The notes beneath the pieces are model-generated. The model was not told the origin of the DNA. It made no database searches and saw only the letters and a program-made list of their open reading frames with translations. A stretch of DNA of 64,000 nucleotides from Solanum dulcamara (Eukaryota; Streptophyta; Magnoliopsida; Solanales; Solanaceae): contig NC_077247.1 in the NCBI RefSeq assembly GCF_947179165.1, forward strand, positions 8,767,001 to 8,831,000. The letters are read 5' to 3'. Positions 48,165 through 60,689 of the stretch are shown in pieces. A program made the position numbers and the translations under genes. The number at the start of each line of letters is the position of its first letter. Position 1 is the first letter of the stretch.

Positions 48165-48750
48165 TTGATACAGGGCTCCGGTCTTTCTTGGTACTTGATA
48201 ATGTTTGGTATGACGGCATGACGTACATATTGGGCGAAACTTGTTATTTAATCTCTTGTAAATGTGGTTTTATGAATTCTTGACACCTAAACTTTTAAAT
48301 ATCATTGATTTATTTATTATGTTTACATTTGTGCTACTCATGACCTGAGAAGAGTAATTGGAGAATCTAATGGCTTAAAACTTATAGTTTTACACCACTA
48401 AGCTTTATATTAAGTAATAGTTGCTTCTATCGTAGAAAATATCCGAGGAGATGTTTGAAGTTGACCATTGGAGATAAAGCTTTTGGGAGCTTTAAGGAAG
48501 ATCATATTTGCATGTAGGGATCTATATTTTATAGTAGTTTCGGACATGTATATGATTCATGAGGTGCTTGTGTATATGTATTTATATATTTATTTTTGAG
48601 AAGTTGATCCATTCATGACACCATGGGTTGTAACTTAAATATGGTTGCTTATTTTATTATTGTGGGGCGTGTAAATTCAAGTCTTGTAATATACTAAATT
48701 TAACATTTGAGTTAGAATATTTGTATGAAGCAAAAATTAGTTAACTTTGG
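48165..48750. repeat. Repeat F, copy gamma, right of the D array
   Basis: Starts with the right target duplication TTGAT (48165-48169) and continues ACAGGGCTCCGG, exactly where copy gamma was interrupted at 29269. It matches 26901-27505 of copy alpha, then ends at a junction (TTAACTTTGG to AACGACTCGT) with the truncated LTR of element E'. Confidence 0.87.
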
Positions 48751-49239
48751 AACGACTCGTCCTGCAGGTCTGAGTAAAGTACCAAAAATTGAGTCTCTAA
48801 AGTTTTGGAATGACTCTAGTTTATGACCCGTCATAAAGGAAATGAGTTGTTCTTTGGGATCGTCCTACAGATCCCAAAAACTTACAAATTTGAGGGTCTC
48901 TAAAGTTTTGTCATGAGTCATTGTTATGACCCGTAACAACTTCTACGACCCATCCTTACAAGTCGTAGACTTGTTCCTAAAGTATCTTTGAACAAGGCCC
49001 CTGAGGTCATCCTACGGAAACTTTCTACGGGTCGTCTACTGGAGAATGGACTGTAATAGTGAGTCATAGGACCCCCTTTAAGGTTGGTCCCAACTAACCA
49101 TAATGAATACCTCCACGACTCATTTCTACGGGTCGTGTAAACTTCCACGAGTCGTAGAGACAGACGTGAACTTGTGTCCAGTTCAAGATCTGAGAATTTT
49201 TCTCCTTGGTTCCAACCTTTCGACTTACGGGGTCTTACA
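48751..49239 (-). repeat. Element E' 3' LTR, only first 489 bp
   Basis: On the minus strand it starts TGTAAGACCCC at 49239, next to the polypurine tract (49254-49240). It keeps the U3 motif cluster and stops at 48751, short of the TATA region. About 1.76 kb of LTR expected from the 5' copy are missing. Confidence 0.88.
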
Positions 49240-49489
49240 ATATCTCCCTCTTGGAAACATTCATCCTCGAATGAGATTTAACGTATCATAAAAAGGACAC
49301 GGAAAGAGGACTAGCAACCCAACATGATTATGATGACATATTAAAATACATGGAACATGACTTCTTCAACTTAACATAAAATCATAACCTTGAAATCAAC
49401 TTTTTCATGAACTTGCATGCATATGAATGACATAGGAGTAACTGAATATGTAAGAGTTCAACTAGCTTGAATAAGAATAACATACTACT

Positions 49490-51127
49490 TTAGGCTTGGG
49501 TAGAGGGGAAAAGGTACGGGTATCGTTTCATCACATCCACCTGCACCTTCCAAGTAGCACTTTCTACTTGTTGATTCCTCCGTAACACTTTAACGGACAC
49601 AACTTCATTGTTTCTTAACTTCTAATATTTGCACTAAAACATCTTCATAAGTCAAATTTTCTTCAGAACTTAAATCTTTCAATGGCACAATGGAATTTGG
49701 ATCACCCACAAACTTCCTCAACATAGAAACATGAAACACCGGGTGAACCATAGCTAACTCAAATGGCAAATCTAACTCATAAGCCACCTTGCCAACACGT
49801 CTCAATATCTTGTAAGGTACAATGTATCTAGGATTCAATTTCCCTTTCTTGCCAAAAATGCATTACACCCTTCATGGTTGAAACCTTAAAATAGACCCAA
49901 TCATCCACTTCAAATTCAAGCTTGTCCTAACATCAGAATAGTACTTTTGACAACTTTGATCCATCTTCAACCTCTCTCTTATGAGTCTTATCTTCTCCAT
50001 ATCATCGATAACCAAATCTGGACCAATTAAGGCTATCTCACCAACTTCAAACCATCCCACCGGGGATCTACATCTCCTCTCATACAATGCTTCAAAAGAA
50101 GCCATTTGGATGCTAGAGTGATAAGTATTATTATAGACAAACTCAATCAATGGCAAATGTTCATCCAAACTTCCTTTAAAATCAATAACACAAGCCCTTA
50201 GCATATCCTCTAAAGTTTGGATCGTTCTTTTGGCCTGACCATCGGTTTAAGGGTGAAAAGCGGTACTTAACTTAACCTTTGTACTGAGACCTTTTTAAAA
50301 TGACCTCCAAAAGTATAAAGTGAAATGTGTACCTCGATTTGATATGATATACAAGGGCACACCATGAAGCCTTACAAACTCACGTACATATAACTTAGCA
50401 TAATCTTCGGCATCATAGGAAGTCTTAAATGATAGAAAATGAGCCGACTTGGTCATCCGATATACAACAACCCAAATGGAATCATGTTGCTTCTTAGTAC
50501 AAGGAAAACCTATTACAAAATCCATATTTTTATCTTCCTATTTTCAAGTAGGAATTTCAATATCTTGGGCTAGACCTCCTGGTCTTTGATGCTAAACTTT
50601 AACTTGTTGGCACTATGGACATGTAGTAAAAACTCTGTTGTGTCCTTCTTCATACCATTCCACCAATAAACATCTCTCCAATCACGATAAATTTTGGTGG
50701 AACCCGGATGAATTGAGTATTGGGAACTATAGGCCTTATTTAATATCAACTCTCTCAACCCATCAATGTTAGGTACACACAAACAGCCTTGGTAATGTAG
50801 CACACCTTCTACCCCTTGGGAGAAAGCCTCAATGGCTTTTTCGGCAACCGACTTCTTTAACTCAACCAACATTGGATCTTGGTCTTGCTTGGCCTTGACA
50901 TCCGCTACAAGAGACGATTCTGAACCATTATGAACAAGAACACCTCCATCATTAGAATCAACCAAACACACACCTAAATGTGCCAACCTGTGAACCTTTT
51001 TAATCAATTCTCTCTTATCTTCTTCAGCATGCGCCACACTACTTATGGACAATCTACTTAGTGTATCGGTAACCACATTAGCTTTGCTTGGATGATACAA
51101 CACACTCATATCATAATCCTTCAACAA
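49490..51127 (-). pseudogene. Element E' integrase and chromodomain (broken, triad lost)
   Basis: The linker (ESSLVADVKAKQDQDPMLVEL) precedes a zinc region with damaged cysteines (HVHSANKLKF). The core begins MDFVIGFP (50525), keeping the first catalytic Asp. The second motif is IISNRGTHF (about 50350-50325), with Asn for Asp, and the third is GQAKRTIQ, with Lys for Glu (codon AAA on the minus strand, 50231-50229). A TAA sits just upstream in the same block. The GPY-like region follows (PRYIVPYKILRRVGKVAYEL, with Val for the Gly), then HPVFHVSMLRKFVGDP. After a frameshift near 49610 comes the chromodomain (EVVSVKVLRRNQQVESATWK), with stop-free coding to about 49500. Two of the three integrase catalytic residues are lost. 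Confidence 0.88.
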
Positions 51128-52464
51128 TTCAAGTCATATTCTTTGCCAAAGGTTCAAATATTTTTGCGTAAACACATATTGTAAACTCGTATGATCGGTG
51201 AACATATTCACATGGACACCATAAAGATAGTGTCTCCAAATCTTCAAGGCAAACACAACCGCCGCTAGTTCAAGATCATGGGTTGGATAGTTTCATTCAT
51301 GCACCTTAAGTTTCCTAGAAGAATAGGCTATTACCTTACCATATTGCATCAATACACAACCAAGACCAACTCTTGAGGCATCATAATACACCACAAAACC
51401 ATCGGACCCTTCCAGCAAGGTCAATATAGAAGCGGTAGTAAGACGATCCTTTAATTTTTGGAAACTTTTTTCACATGCTTCTAACCATTGAAACTTCACA
51501 TTCTTTAGAGTCAACTTGGTCAAAGGTGATGATATTCATGAAAAAACTTCCACAAATCTCCTATAGTATCTGGCTAGGCCCAAGAAACTCCTAATATCCG
51601 AAGGAAATAATGGTCTAGGTCAATTTTTAACCGCTTTAATTTTCTTATGATCAACCATAATCCCTTCACTGGACACAATGTGACTAAGGAAGGCCACTTC
51701 CCTTAACCAAAACATACATTTGTTGAACTTTGAAAATAGGTGTTTGTCTCTTAGAGTTTGCAACACAATCCTCAAGTGACTTGCGTACTCCTCCTCATTC
51801 CGAGAGTAAACCAAAATGTTGTCGATGAATACAATCACAAACATATCTAGGTATTGCTTGAACACCCTATTCATTAAGTCCATGAGAGCTGCAAGAGCAT
51901 TGGTCAAACCAAATGACTGACTAGCAACTCATAATAGCCATACCTTGTTTGAAATGTCATTTTGGGAATGTCACACTCCCTTACCCTTAATGGGTGATAA
52001 CCAAAATGAAGGTCTATCTTGGAGAAGTGACTTGCCCCTAGTAATTCATCAAACAAGTCATCTATTCTCGAAATTGGATACTTATTATTGATGGTTACTT
52101 TATTCAATTGTCGATAATCAATGCACATACATAGTGAACCAACCATTTTTTGAACAAACAATATGGGAGCACCCCATGGAGAAATATTTGTCCTAATGAA
52201 CCCCTTGTCTAAAAATTCCTTTAATTGATCCTTCAACTCTTTTAACTCCTCTAGAGCCATTCGGTAAGGAGGAATAGAAATAGGTTGAGTATTCGAAAAA
52301 AGGTCTATACCAAAATCAGTCTCCCTTCCGAGAAGAACACCGGATAAATCATTAAGAAACACATCCGGAAACTTATTTACAATAGGGACCGACTCTAGAA
52401 TAGGGGCTTTGAAATTCTTATCCCTAACCCTCACAAGATGATAAATACAACCCTTAGAAATCAT
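51128..52464 (-). pseudogene. Element E' reverse transcriptase and RNase H (broken)
   Basis: RT starts near 52464 with [20 protein letters not shown] and includes [21 protein letters not shown] frameshift near 51910 separates the fingers from the palm. The catalytic box reads [11 protein letters not shown]: the second Asp is Asn (codon AAC on the minus strand, 51820-51818). [19 protein letters not shown] and a broken FLGLARYYR region follow. RNase H has [19 protein letters not shown] (about 51395-51340) and [15 protein letters not shown] (about 51280-51235), with [12 protein letters not shown] near 51190-51160 in broken frame. It is inactive. Confidence 0.87.
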
Positions 52465-52521
52465 CTTTCAAGCTTTAAGGCACAAAATGAATTGACCTTT
52501 AAACACGAAGTTACTACCCTT

Positions 52522-52895
52522 CTATTCTAGGACCGGCTCATTTGGGAATTGAAACTTAACCACTTGGGTTCTACAATCAATAGAAGTATAACATGCATAT
52601 AGAAAATCTATTCCAAGGATAACATCAAAATTGGTCATCTCAAGCTCAACTAGGTTACATAGGGTAACTTTATGGAAAATCGTAACTGGACAACTTCTAT
52701 AGACTCTTTTAGCCACAACCAACTCACCAACGAGAGTATAAATAAAGGTTCAAGCAATATCTCGAAACTAACATCAAATCTCATGGCCACATAAGGGGAA
52801 ATAAAACATAAATTTGCACCTGGATCAAGAAAAGCATAAACATCATAGTGAAACACCCGTAACATACCGATAACAACATCGGCCGTCTCCTTCAC
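52522..52895 (-). pseudogene. Element E' aspartic protease (broken)
   Basis: Reads AFLDPGANLCFISPYVAMRF (about 52840-52780), with the full LDPGAN active-site box, as in element A. A frameshift near 52720 leads to AKRVYRSCPVTIFHKVTLCN and FDVILGIDFLYACY (52640-52600). The position between gag and RT fits a protease. The active-site residues are intact, but the frame is split. Confidence 0.83.
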
Positions 52896-54018
52896 CTCTT
52901 ACCTATCATGGAGGGCATAAAACCTATTGTTGCTTTGACCACCCCTTGGCTTCCCTTGGACACCTTGAGCAACTCGTCCTTGAGGACAACCATCTTTGAT
53001 CAACTCGACCTTAACCCGGCTTACCATACCGGTAGCATATATTCAACTAGACTAGACATTCACCTTTGTGGTTCCTACTACACTTCTTGCATGCAGGGGT
53101 AACTTGGCCTGTAGGAGCACTTCCTTGAGGTTTAGGGTTGGGCACTTTATCTTTGTAAAACCTTAAAGAAGTAGAATTTGAAGACCCTTGTCCGGAGTAC
53201 CTTTGGCGAAAAAGAGGACGTCCACCATTTTTGGACTTAGTATGAGAGAATTCACTATCATCGGTCCTTAGCCACTTAGACTCTATATTGTTCACCTTTA
53301 GCTTCTTATTTTCTACTTGCTCTGCATAGGTCATGAGTCTAGATATATCCATCTCTCGAATCAACATTATCGTCTTGCATTCCATTGCAACTATGTCCGA
53401 CACACCCGATACAAACTTGCTCATATGAGCTCTTGAGTCGGCAACCATGAATGAAGAATATTTTGACAATTGGGCAAATTTGAGGTCATACTCCCTCACA
53501 CTCATAGCACCTTGCTTAAGGTTGATAAACTCTTACACTTTGGCCTCCCTCAACTCTAATGGGCAGAAGCGATCAAGAAACACCCATTTGAACTTATCCC
53601 AAGTCACCGGCTCTGCCTCTTTAGGCCTCTCACTTTTCCAGTGATCAAACTAAATTTGAGCAACACCCCTATATTAATATGTAGCCAACTTTGCCCTTTC
53701 AATTGGGCTAATTCCCATGATCTTGACAATCTTATTGATGCTATCCATAAACTCTTAGGGATCCTAATCAACTTTAGAACCCCAAAACTCCGGAGGATTC
53801 ATCCTAATAAAATCTCAAACTCTTGTTGCCGCCGTACTAGCATTCAGATTCATGGGAGCAACCACCTTATGATTTACTTGAGCCTTAATGGCTTGAGCAA
53901 GCACTTGAAAGGCTGCTTGGAACTCGGCATTGGAAATTTGATCATTTATAGGGTCATTCAAAGCTTGTTGCTCCTCTTCAACCACATTTCTTCTAACGGG
54001 GTAACTTCATGGAGGCAT
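52896..54018 (-). pseudogene. Element E' gag (broken)
   Basis: The ATG at 54018-54016 is the best start: it is followed by the family-typical basic and acidic N-terminus (RRNVVEEEQQALNDPIND). The fourth codon is TGA, so translation would stop at once. More stops follow at several former Trp, Gln and Arg positions between 53830 and 53500. The capsid block SVREYDLKFAQLSKYSSFMV and DISRLMTYAEQVENKKLK (53505-53290) matches element B. The nucleocapsid has CKKCSRNHKGEC (about 53090), and the second knuckle beyond it is not intact. It is nonfunctional. Confidence 0.85.
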
Positions 54019-54236
54019 ATTCTAAAAATTGCAAAGAACAAGCATTAGAAAAAAAAGACTTAATCACTTTACTGCATGACATAGATCATGAGAGAAGTGA
54101 GATTTTTTTCCGAAGACATTTCACAGCCTCTTATTCATGAATGTGGCGCGCTTCACATCAATGAATAAGACTCTACTTAACGCGATATTTTAGAATCCCT
54201 AGGACTCTTCTAAATCTTGTGCTCTGAAACCAAGTT
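54019..54236 (-). other. Element E' leader and primer-binding site
   Basis: On the minus strand the leader begins with TGGTTTCAGAGC (54232-54221), an initiator-Met tRNA primer-binding site with one change relative to the perfect site in element B. Nothing else was recognised in this roughly 215-bp stretch. Confidence 0.8.
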
Positions 54237-56487
54237 TGTCAAGACCAGACCTAGAGCCTAGTTGTAACACAGCGATCAGGATGCGAGAGACCCCAACCAT
54301 AAGCCATCTTAGCATACATCACACACATAAGGTAAAGAACAACATAAAGATGAGTGGAAGAAATCATTAAGTGGGGAATGGGACTAAGGGAAATCAACTC
54401 TATAAGTGTCCATTCTAGACTACACCAATGAATATTTTCTAAACAAGACTCTAGTCTAATCTTTGACGGGGGCTTAGGACAAGCTCCTAACTCACCCTAA
54501 CAATAGAAGAAAGTGTAAACAATAGTAACATGAATAAAAGTCTTATCCTTGGTAGAATAAGGACTCACCAACTTCTTTTAAATCTAAAGCAAATCTCTTG
54601 CCACGAATGGGGTGATCGTGAGTGTTTTCCATCCCACATTATGAGACAATGTAGGCAAAATATGCGTTAGTACGTTTGAATGTACTAAGCATGTAAGGTA
54701 TGCATGAACAAGTGAAGAATGTAATTAATATGCCATAGGATGTATGACCAATCATAATGAACATGAGTGTAGTTTAAAAGCAACTTAAAACATATGGAAC
54801 TCATGGTCAATGTATATCATAAGAACTTCAACTTCCAACTCATAACTTGACATCTCATAGGTTTAACTTGAACTTCTGTGGGATAGGACCGTTAACCGAT
54901 AACTAATACCATGCAAGCTATTACTTGGAATCTGATGACTCCTGCATAGAGATAGGTTGATGACTCCTACATTGAAATAAGGGAGGCTACCTTGCCAAGA
55001 CATACTCCAAAAGTAACTCAACTGTGCTATATATGGATCCACTAGCTAGGCCATAAAGGCAACCTATGTGGGCAATATAGTTTGGAACTTTAGGTTGCTA
55101 CTTGGATTCCCTTGGATAACCAACTGCGTTATCCGATCGGACCTCACCTAAAAGTCCTCTCGAAGCTTAGTCAATATCCCAATGAAAACTCATTAAAACA
55201 TAATCATAACATAGTAGGGAAAGACAATAACTGCCTATCAATCCATCTTTAAAACATGTTAGGAAGAGCTCATCTATTTAGTGATTCATAAGAATCTATA
55301 ACTTCGGTGAAAATTGTCCTTATCACCATCTTAACATCTTTTGATCTTAACTCTGATTATCATCATAAATTTAACTTTAAAATCATAAATCTCAACTTTA
55401 ACTCATATAAAACTTTCATTGAAAATCATTTAACTCGTGATCAACTCATAAACTTATCTTAACTTCATAATCATAGCTTGAAAATATAACTTTATGCATG
55501 AGAATTTATAATTCAACTTTAAATCATGCAATTCGTATGAAAACATACATATAAAGATCATTGATAATATTTAAAAATGAAATCAAATCATCCCAATGCA
55601 ATTCATCAAAACTAGGGTTCATAATCAATTGTAAATTTAATTAAAACTTGGAAAATCTTTGGGACTTCATGGGTAAAAAGAGTTAATGAATCAATTCCCA
55701 CATATCTTGAATCAACTAAGGATTGAAGAGAAACCTTGAAGTAATCTGGAAACCCTAGCTTTAGCTTGAAGGAGAAACCTTGAGAGATTTTGTTCTTTCC
55801 TTAGGAATTTTGAGAGACGAATTGAATAGGAGGGGAATTTGAAGAATTGAATATTTATAGACTTTGAACTTGGCCATAAAAGTGTCTAGGTTCATAGAAC
55901 CAAACTTTGGAAAAGACACAATTGTTCCTCATTAAATCTGGAAATTTGGACCAATGAACCAACTCTTACGGGTTGTCAAAGGGATTACGAGTCGTATAAA
56001 CGACTCGTCCTGCAGGTCTGAGCAAAGTACCAAAAACCGAGTCTCTAAAGTTTTGGAACGACTCTAGTTTATGACCCATCATAAAGGAAATGAGTTGTTC
56101 TTTGGGCTCGTCCTTCAAGTCCCAAAAACCTACAAATTAGAGGGTCTCTAAAGTTTTTCACAAGTTTTTTTTACGACCCATAACAACTTCTACGACCCGT
56201 CCTAACAAGCTGTAGAATTGGTCCTAAGGGATCTTTGAACAAGGCCTCTAAGGTCATCCTACGGAAACTTTCTACGGGTCGGCTACTCGAAAATGGATCG
56301 TAATAGTGAGTCGTAGGACCTCCCTTTAAGGTTGGTCCCAACTAACCATAATGACTCCCTCTATGACTCATTTCTATGGGCCGTGTAAACTTCCACGACT
56401 CGTAGAGATAGTCGTGAACTTGGGTCCAGTTCAAGATTTGAGAATTTTTCTCCTTGATTCCAACCTTTTGACTTACGGGATCTTACA
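54237..56487 (-). repeat. Element E' 5' LTR (2251 bp)
   Basis: On the minus strand it starts TGTAAGATCCC (56487) and ends GGTCTTGACA (54237). It aligns end to end with 24221-26542, apart from the 72-bp duplication private to that copy. A minus-strand TATA box is at 55859-55852. The U3 motif cluster (ACGAGTCGT/ACGACCCGT type) lies at about 55960-56425. Confidence 0.9.
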
Positions 56488-58632
56488 CTTATACTCTTAC
56501 TCTTGTTACCTGCTGGTATATTTGGAAGCCTATCTTGTTATGTTGGTTGTTTCTTGTTACTTTCTATTATCGTGTTGGTATCTTGGAGACTTGCAAGACA
56601 CTTGTTTAACTCGCCCACTTGTATAGATTGCTCGATCACTTGGCATTCTTATAGACCTTGTCTTTTTTGTGGCTGTGACTTTATCATTAATGGCGTGCCT
56701 CTTGATTCGGACCCTTCACCATCTTGATTATAGATTTTTGGTTCATCTTAAATATGAAAGTTGTCCATTTTTAGTACGAACTAAAAAGCCACTTTTAATA
56801 TGATTCTTGGTTCTCTTGATTATTGGGTCTTTACCCTTCTTGATACAGGGCTCCAGTCTTTTTTGGTACTTGATCATGTTTGGTATGACGGCATGACGTA
56901 CATATTGGGCAAAAATTATTATTTAATCTCTTGTAAATGTGGTTTTATGAATTCTTGACACCTAAACATTTAAATATCGAACTTGATACTCATGATATAT
57001 TTGCGGGCTTGATTTATTTATTATGTTTACATTTGTGCTACTCATGACCTGAGAAGAGTAATTGGAGAATCTAATGGCTTAAAATTTGTAGTTTTACACC
57101 ACTAAGCTTTATATTTAGTAATAGTTGCTTCTGTCGTAGGAAACGTCCGAGTAGATGCTTGAAGTTGGCCATTAGAGATAAAGCTTTTGGGAGCTTTAAG
57201 GAAAATCACATTTGCATATAAGGATCTATATTTTATAGTAGTTTGGGACATGTATATGAACCATGAGGTACTTGTGTATATGTATTTATATATTTATTTT
57301 TGAGAAGTTGATCCATTCATGACACCATGGGTTATAACTTAAATGTGGTTGCTTGTTTTGTTATTTTGGGGCGTGTAAATTCAAGTCTTGTAATGTACTA
57401 AATTTATCATTTGGTTAGAATATTTGTATGAAGCATAAATTAGTTAACTTTGGTACTTATAAGTTGGTGATAGTGTATAACATGTACTATAGTGATATGG
57501 AAGGATGCACGGATGTCTCGTCAGGTATTTTCTTAAATTATTTTGAAAATTGCCTCGTCTTAAATTAAAACTTTTATTTGGTTAAATTGAGATCAAAGAA
57601 ATTTTAAATGGCAAAATCTTACACCTTTAACTATTGTAAATGTGCCAAATTTCACTACTAGATTAAATATGTTTTATGTGAAGCTTTTTAAATGTCATCT
57701 ATTATATACATTCTCTTTTTTAGAGCAGCATCCTCCCAAGAGGGTCACTACAATCATCCTACCGATAGAACCCATGTAGCTCCTCCATCCGGTTAATGGT
57801 ACTCATGGCCAGAGGGGCCCATAGGAGACGTGAAAAGTCTGTATACACTGTGTGGGCTCAAACTAGGTCTTAGATATAACATATAATATCCCCATAGTGG
57901 TACTGAAGAGTGAGTAGCCAAGTCAATACAGAAAAGGGAGGCGTCTTGCCGGATAGTCAAGTAAAGGCTAATGCATCTCGGACGCAGTCAATGTAAAAAA
58001 TGGTGACGCCGCGCCAAATATTAAGAGTACATTCATGAGGCCTCTAATGCTTTCGATAGAAAAAGAGTACATCGTCGAAGCCTCATAAGTCTCAAAAACT
58101 AGTGTATCCAAGTGATGCAGGTGGTACGACTCCTGTTAAAACTAGTTTAGAAATAGTAAAAGTGTGAGAAGGTGCCTTCTCAAAATAGTGGTGAAAATCC
58201 AATGAATGATCCAGGATAGTATCACAAAATATGTAAAAATGCTCAATCAATGCAACCATGCCATCATCAGCATCCATATAAGGTACACACAATAAAAAAT
58301 GTAGTACCAAATCTTACCACACTACCATGACAAAAGGAAACTGACTTGGGATCCAATCGCTCCTCGAACACGGCCTCGGGCCTAACAATATGACACTAGT
58401 TAATAAGGAATCATAAGCCTACCGCTAATCATAAAGCGAAGTAATCAACAAATGGCTCAGAATCAAATAGGGGGAGAAATATCTTTAAAAACGACACCTT
58501 ACCCCGAATATGCCACTCCAGCTCACAATCAAGCACCACTAAGCCAAACCTATGGCTACGATGAGCCACTGAGGTATTAGGCACTAGCACAAGGTACATC
58601 ATCCGTAACAAGCCCTACCAGAAGCTACGCCT
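56488..58632. repeat. Repeat F, copy delta
   Basis: Matches copy alpha (26543-28694) along its length, with small indels, starting CTTATACTCTTAC right after the LTR, as alpha does. It ends where copy alpha jumps to copy beta (GCCCTACC, about 58620). It contains an uninterrupted CTTCTTGATACAGGGCTCC site near 56834. No gene was recognised. Confidence 0.87.
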
Positions 58633-60360
58633 AGATATATGGGCGATACAACACATAATAAAGCATCTAAGTCTCAAACATAGCCTGAGGCCATCAACAT
58701 CAATCTTAAAAAAGGATAATTGTCCTAAGTCAATACCACTAACAAGGACCATAGCCTAAACTATGGATTTTAGAGACTATTATAGTCTAAGACTCAACCG
58801 ATAACCAAAAAAATGGAATCGAAGGAGGCAAACCCGATACTCAGCAAGTACCAGCCTAAATCACATGTAATTTATACTAAACAACATCTAATAAAGCTCA
58901 GTAAAAGCAGAAGACCGTAGCCTACCTTGAAGCCGATCACGCGCGCTTTGAATCCTCCAATTTTAAAGTTTTTCACCTCTGAATCACCTCCAATTGCTGC
59001 CATGCTAATAAAATATTATCATTACGTCAATACAGATGTTTGATGCCAAAATTACAATAATTGGAGACTGATCCAAAATTGGGTTAAATTGGGATTGTGG
59101 GACCCACACTGGGAATCTCTAAGTCGATTTCGTAAGAAGGTCTATTTTACCTCCCCGAACTTGTGTTCCAGAATGAAACACAATTCGGGGCTCAGAACAA
59201 CCAGAAATTAGCCCATGCATTTAAATTACCATTAGAGCTAAATAAGTGAGGTCAGTCCCTTGGGGCACGAAATTATATCAAATGACGAGTTCCCAATGTC
59301 CTCCGAGCACTCCAATGCGTAGGAACGATCTGCACGAACACCCATCACTTTAAATCGTCCAAAACGAAGTTCTAGAACTTGAGATATCAAAATTTGAAGA
59401 AATGAAAGAATGGCTGAAATTTAATTCCCAGCGACGGTCGCAAAAGCCAACAAATGGTCTCTTTGCTCTAGCCATACTTGGTCGGAAAAGCCCCGCCTAG
59501 GAGGTGTTTGTCGCTAAAATGACAGTGGTGTCGCTAAAGTGTTCATCGCTAAAGAAATGAGCCTATCGGTTTCGCGACCCCCACCTCACTAATGCTCATT
59601 GCAAAAGTCAACCTTTGGTTGCTAAAGAGACCATCGCTAAAGAGATCAAGGTCGCTAAGGCCATGGCACCAGAAGCCAGAAATCAGAAAAGGGCTAAGTG
59701 ACCCAAAACTTTGAACAAGCCCTTGAAACTCATTCAGAGTCCAAACGAAGCAAACCAAAAGTGCAAACCACTCAGAAACAATGTTTCGCACTCAGTGAAG
59801 CAAGTGAAATTTATATCAGAGATCATATCGATAAAAAGTGTATACCACACTCAAGCGTCATTTTAAGCCAAAATCCACAAGAGGACTCTGAATGAGACCG
59901 AAAGCCTCGAGACCCAGATGAAAAGTCATTCTAGACCAAATTCAACATTTTGGAACTAACCACATTGAAAGAATTTCGATGTTTACCAAGAATGTTGATC
60001 AAGGTCAAACCTAGGCCAAAACTTAAAGGCTAAAATGCCTAAAGGTTTAAACTCGCACTAAAAGCCTCGAAAATCGAACCGACCTTGCCACTAGCCTAAA
60101 ATGACCCTTCCAGAGCTGATGGAATCGTCAAAATTCCATTCTGAGGCCATTTTCCTGGAGTTTTGATCGAAGTAAATCATTCAAACTTCAAGAGCTCCAA
60201 AACACAGAAACTGACATAAAACCCAAATGAATGATTGAGCGACCGAACTGTCAGTTTCAACAAGTTATAAATGACTTGAGGTCGCTATAGGAAAGCTCTA
60301 CATGCTGAAAAGATAAAAAAATAAAGAAAATGACCTGAAGAGTCATTAAAAGAAAAGACC
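58633..60360 (-). repeat. Degenerate LTR-like tract continuing repeat F
   Basis: The sequence continues from copy delta without a break. It contains many copies of a TCGCTAAAG/GTCGC motif (59430-59660), a motif-rich architecture like the U3 regions of the other LTRs here. No TG...CA ends, target duplication or coding domain could be identified. Short frames at 59549-59791 and 59698-59895 look like chance. Calling it an LTR remnant in minus orientation is inference. Confidence 0.4.
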
Positions 60361-60689
60361 ATGAACTTAAATTATAACACTATCTCTCCTAATTTGTACA
60401 TGCATGAATAATATGCATAGTAGTGTATTATCAAGTGGATATTTATTCTTTTTTTACATTTTCTTTTTATAATATCTCGTTTGTTCAATTCTAAATAAGA
60501 AAATAAAATTTGACAGGTGTTTTTTTGTTTGAATATTTAAGTTCTTATGTTAATTATATCTAAAAAAATTAGCACTAAATAAAAGAAACTGATAATTAAT
60601 AATTAGGAAAAAGGGATCGTTAAATTTTTTTAGTACAAATTAATAGATTTTAATGAAACATCAAAACAAAAATGATCTCATGAAAATAT
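60361..60689. other. AT-rich spacer, nothing recognised
   Basis: AT-rich non-coding DNA between the repeat F block and the putative solo LTR. No gene, repeat unit or regulatory signal could be supported. Confidence 0.6.

Larger units (their letters stand above)
48751..56487 (-). mobile_element. Element E': Ty3/gypsy chromovirus with truncated 3' LTR
   Basis: Minus-strand element with 5' LTR (54237-56487), primer-binding site, gag, protease, RT, RNase H, integrase, chromodomain, polypurine tract and a 489-bp piece of 3' LTR (48751-49239). It is the most complete element in the window, with an internal region of about 5.0 kb, but its reading frames carry many stops and several catalytic substitutions. 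The right flank is repeat F copy delta, and the left flank is repeat F copy gamma joined at a deletion, so no target duplication can be read. Confidence 0.9.

Noticed and set aside
58092..58310. Minus-strand frame conserved at 28162-28380 as a gene
   Set aside because: It belongs to duplicated repeat F; similarity extends equally outside the frame, and no domain is recognisable.
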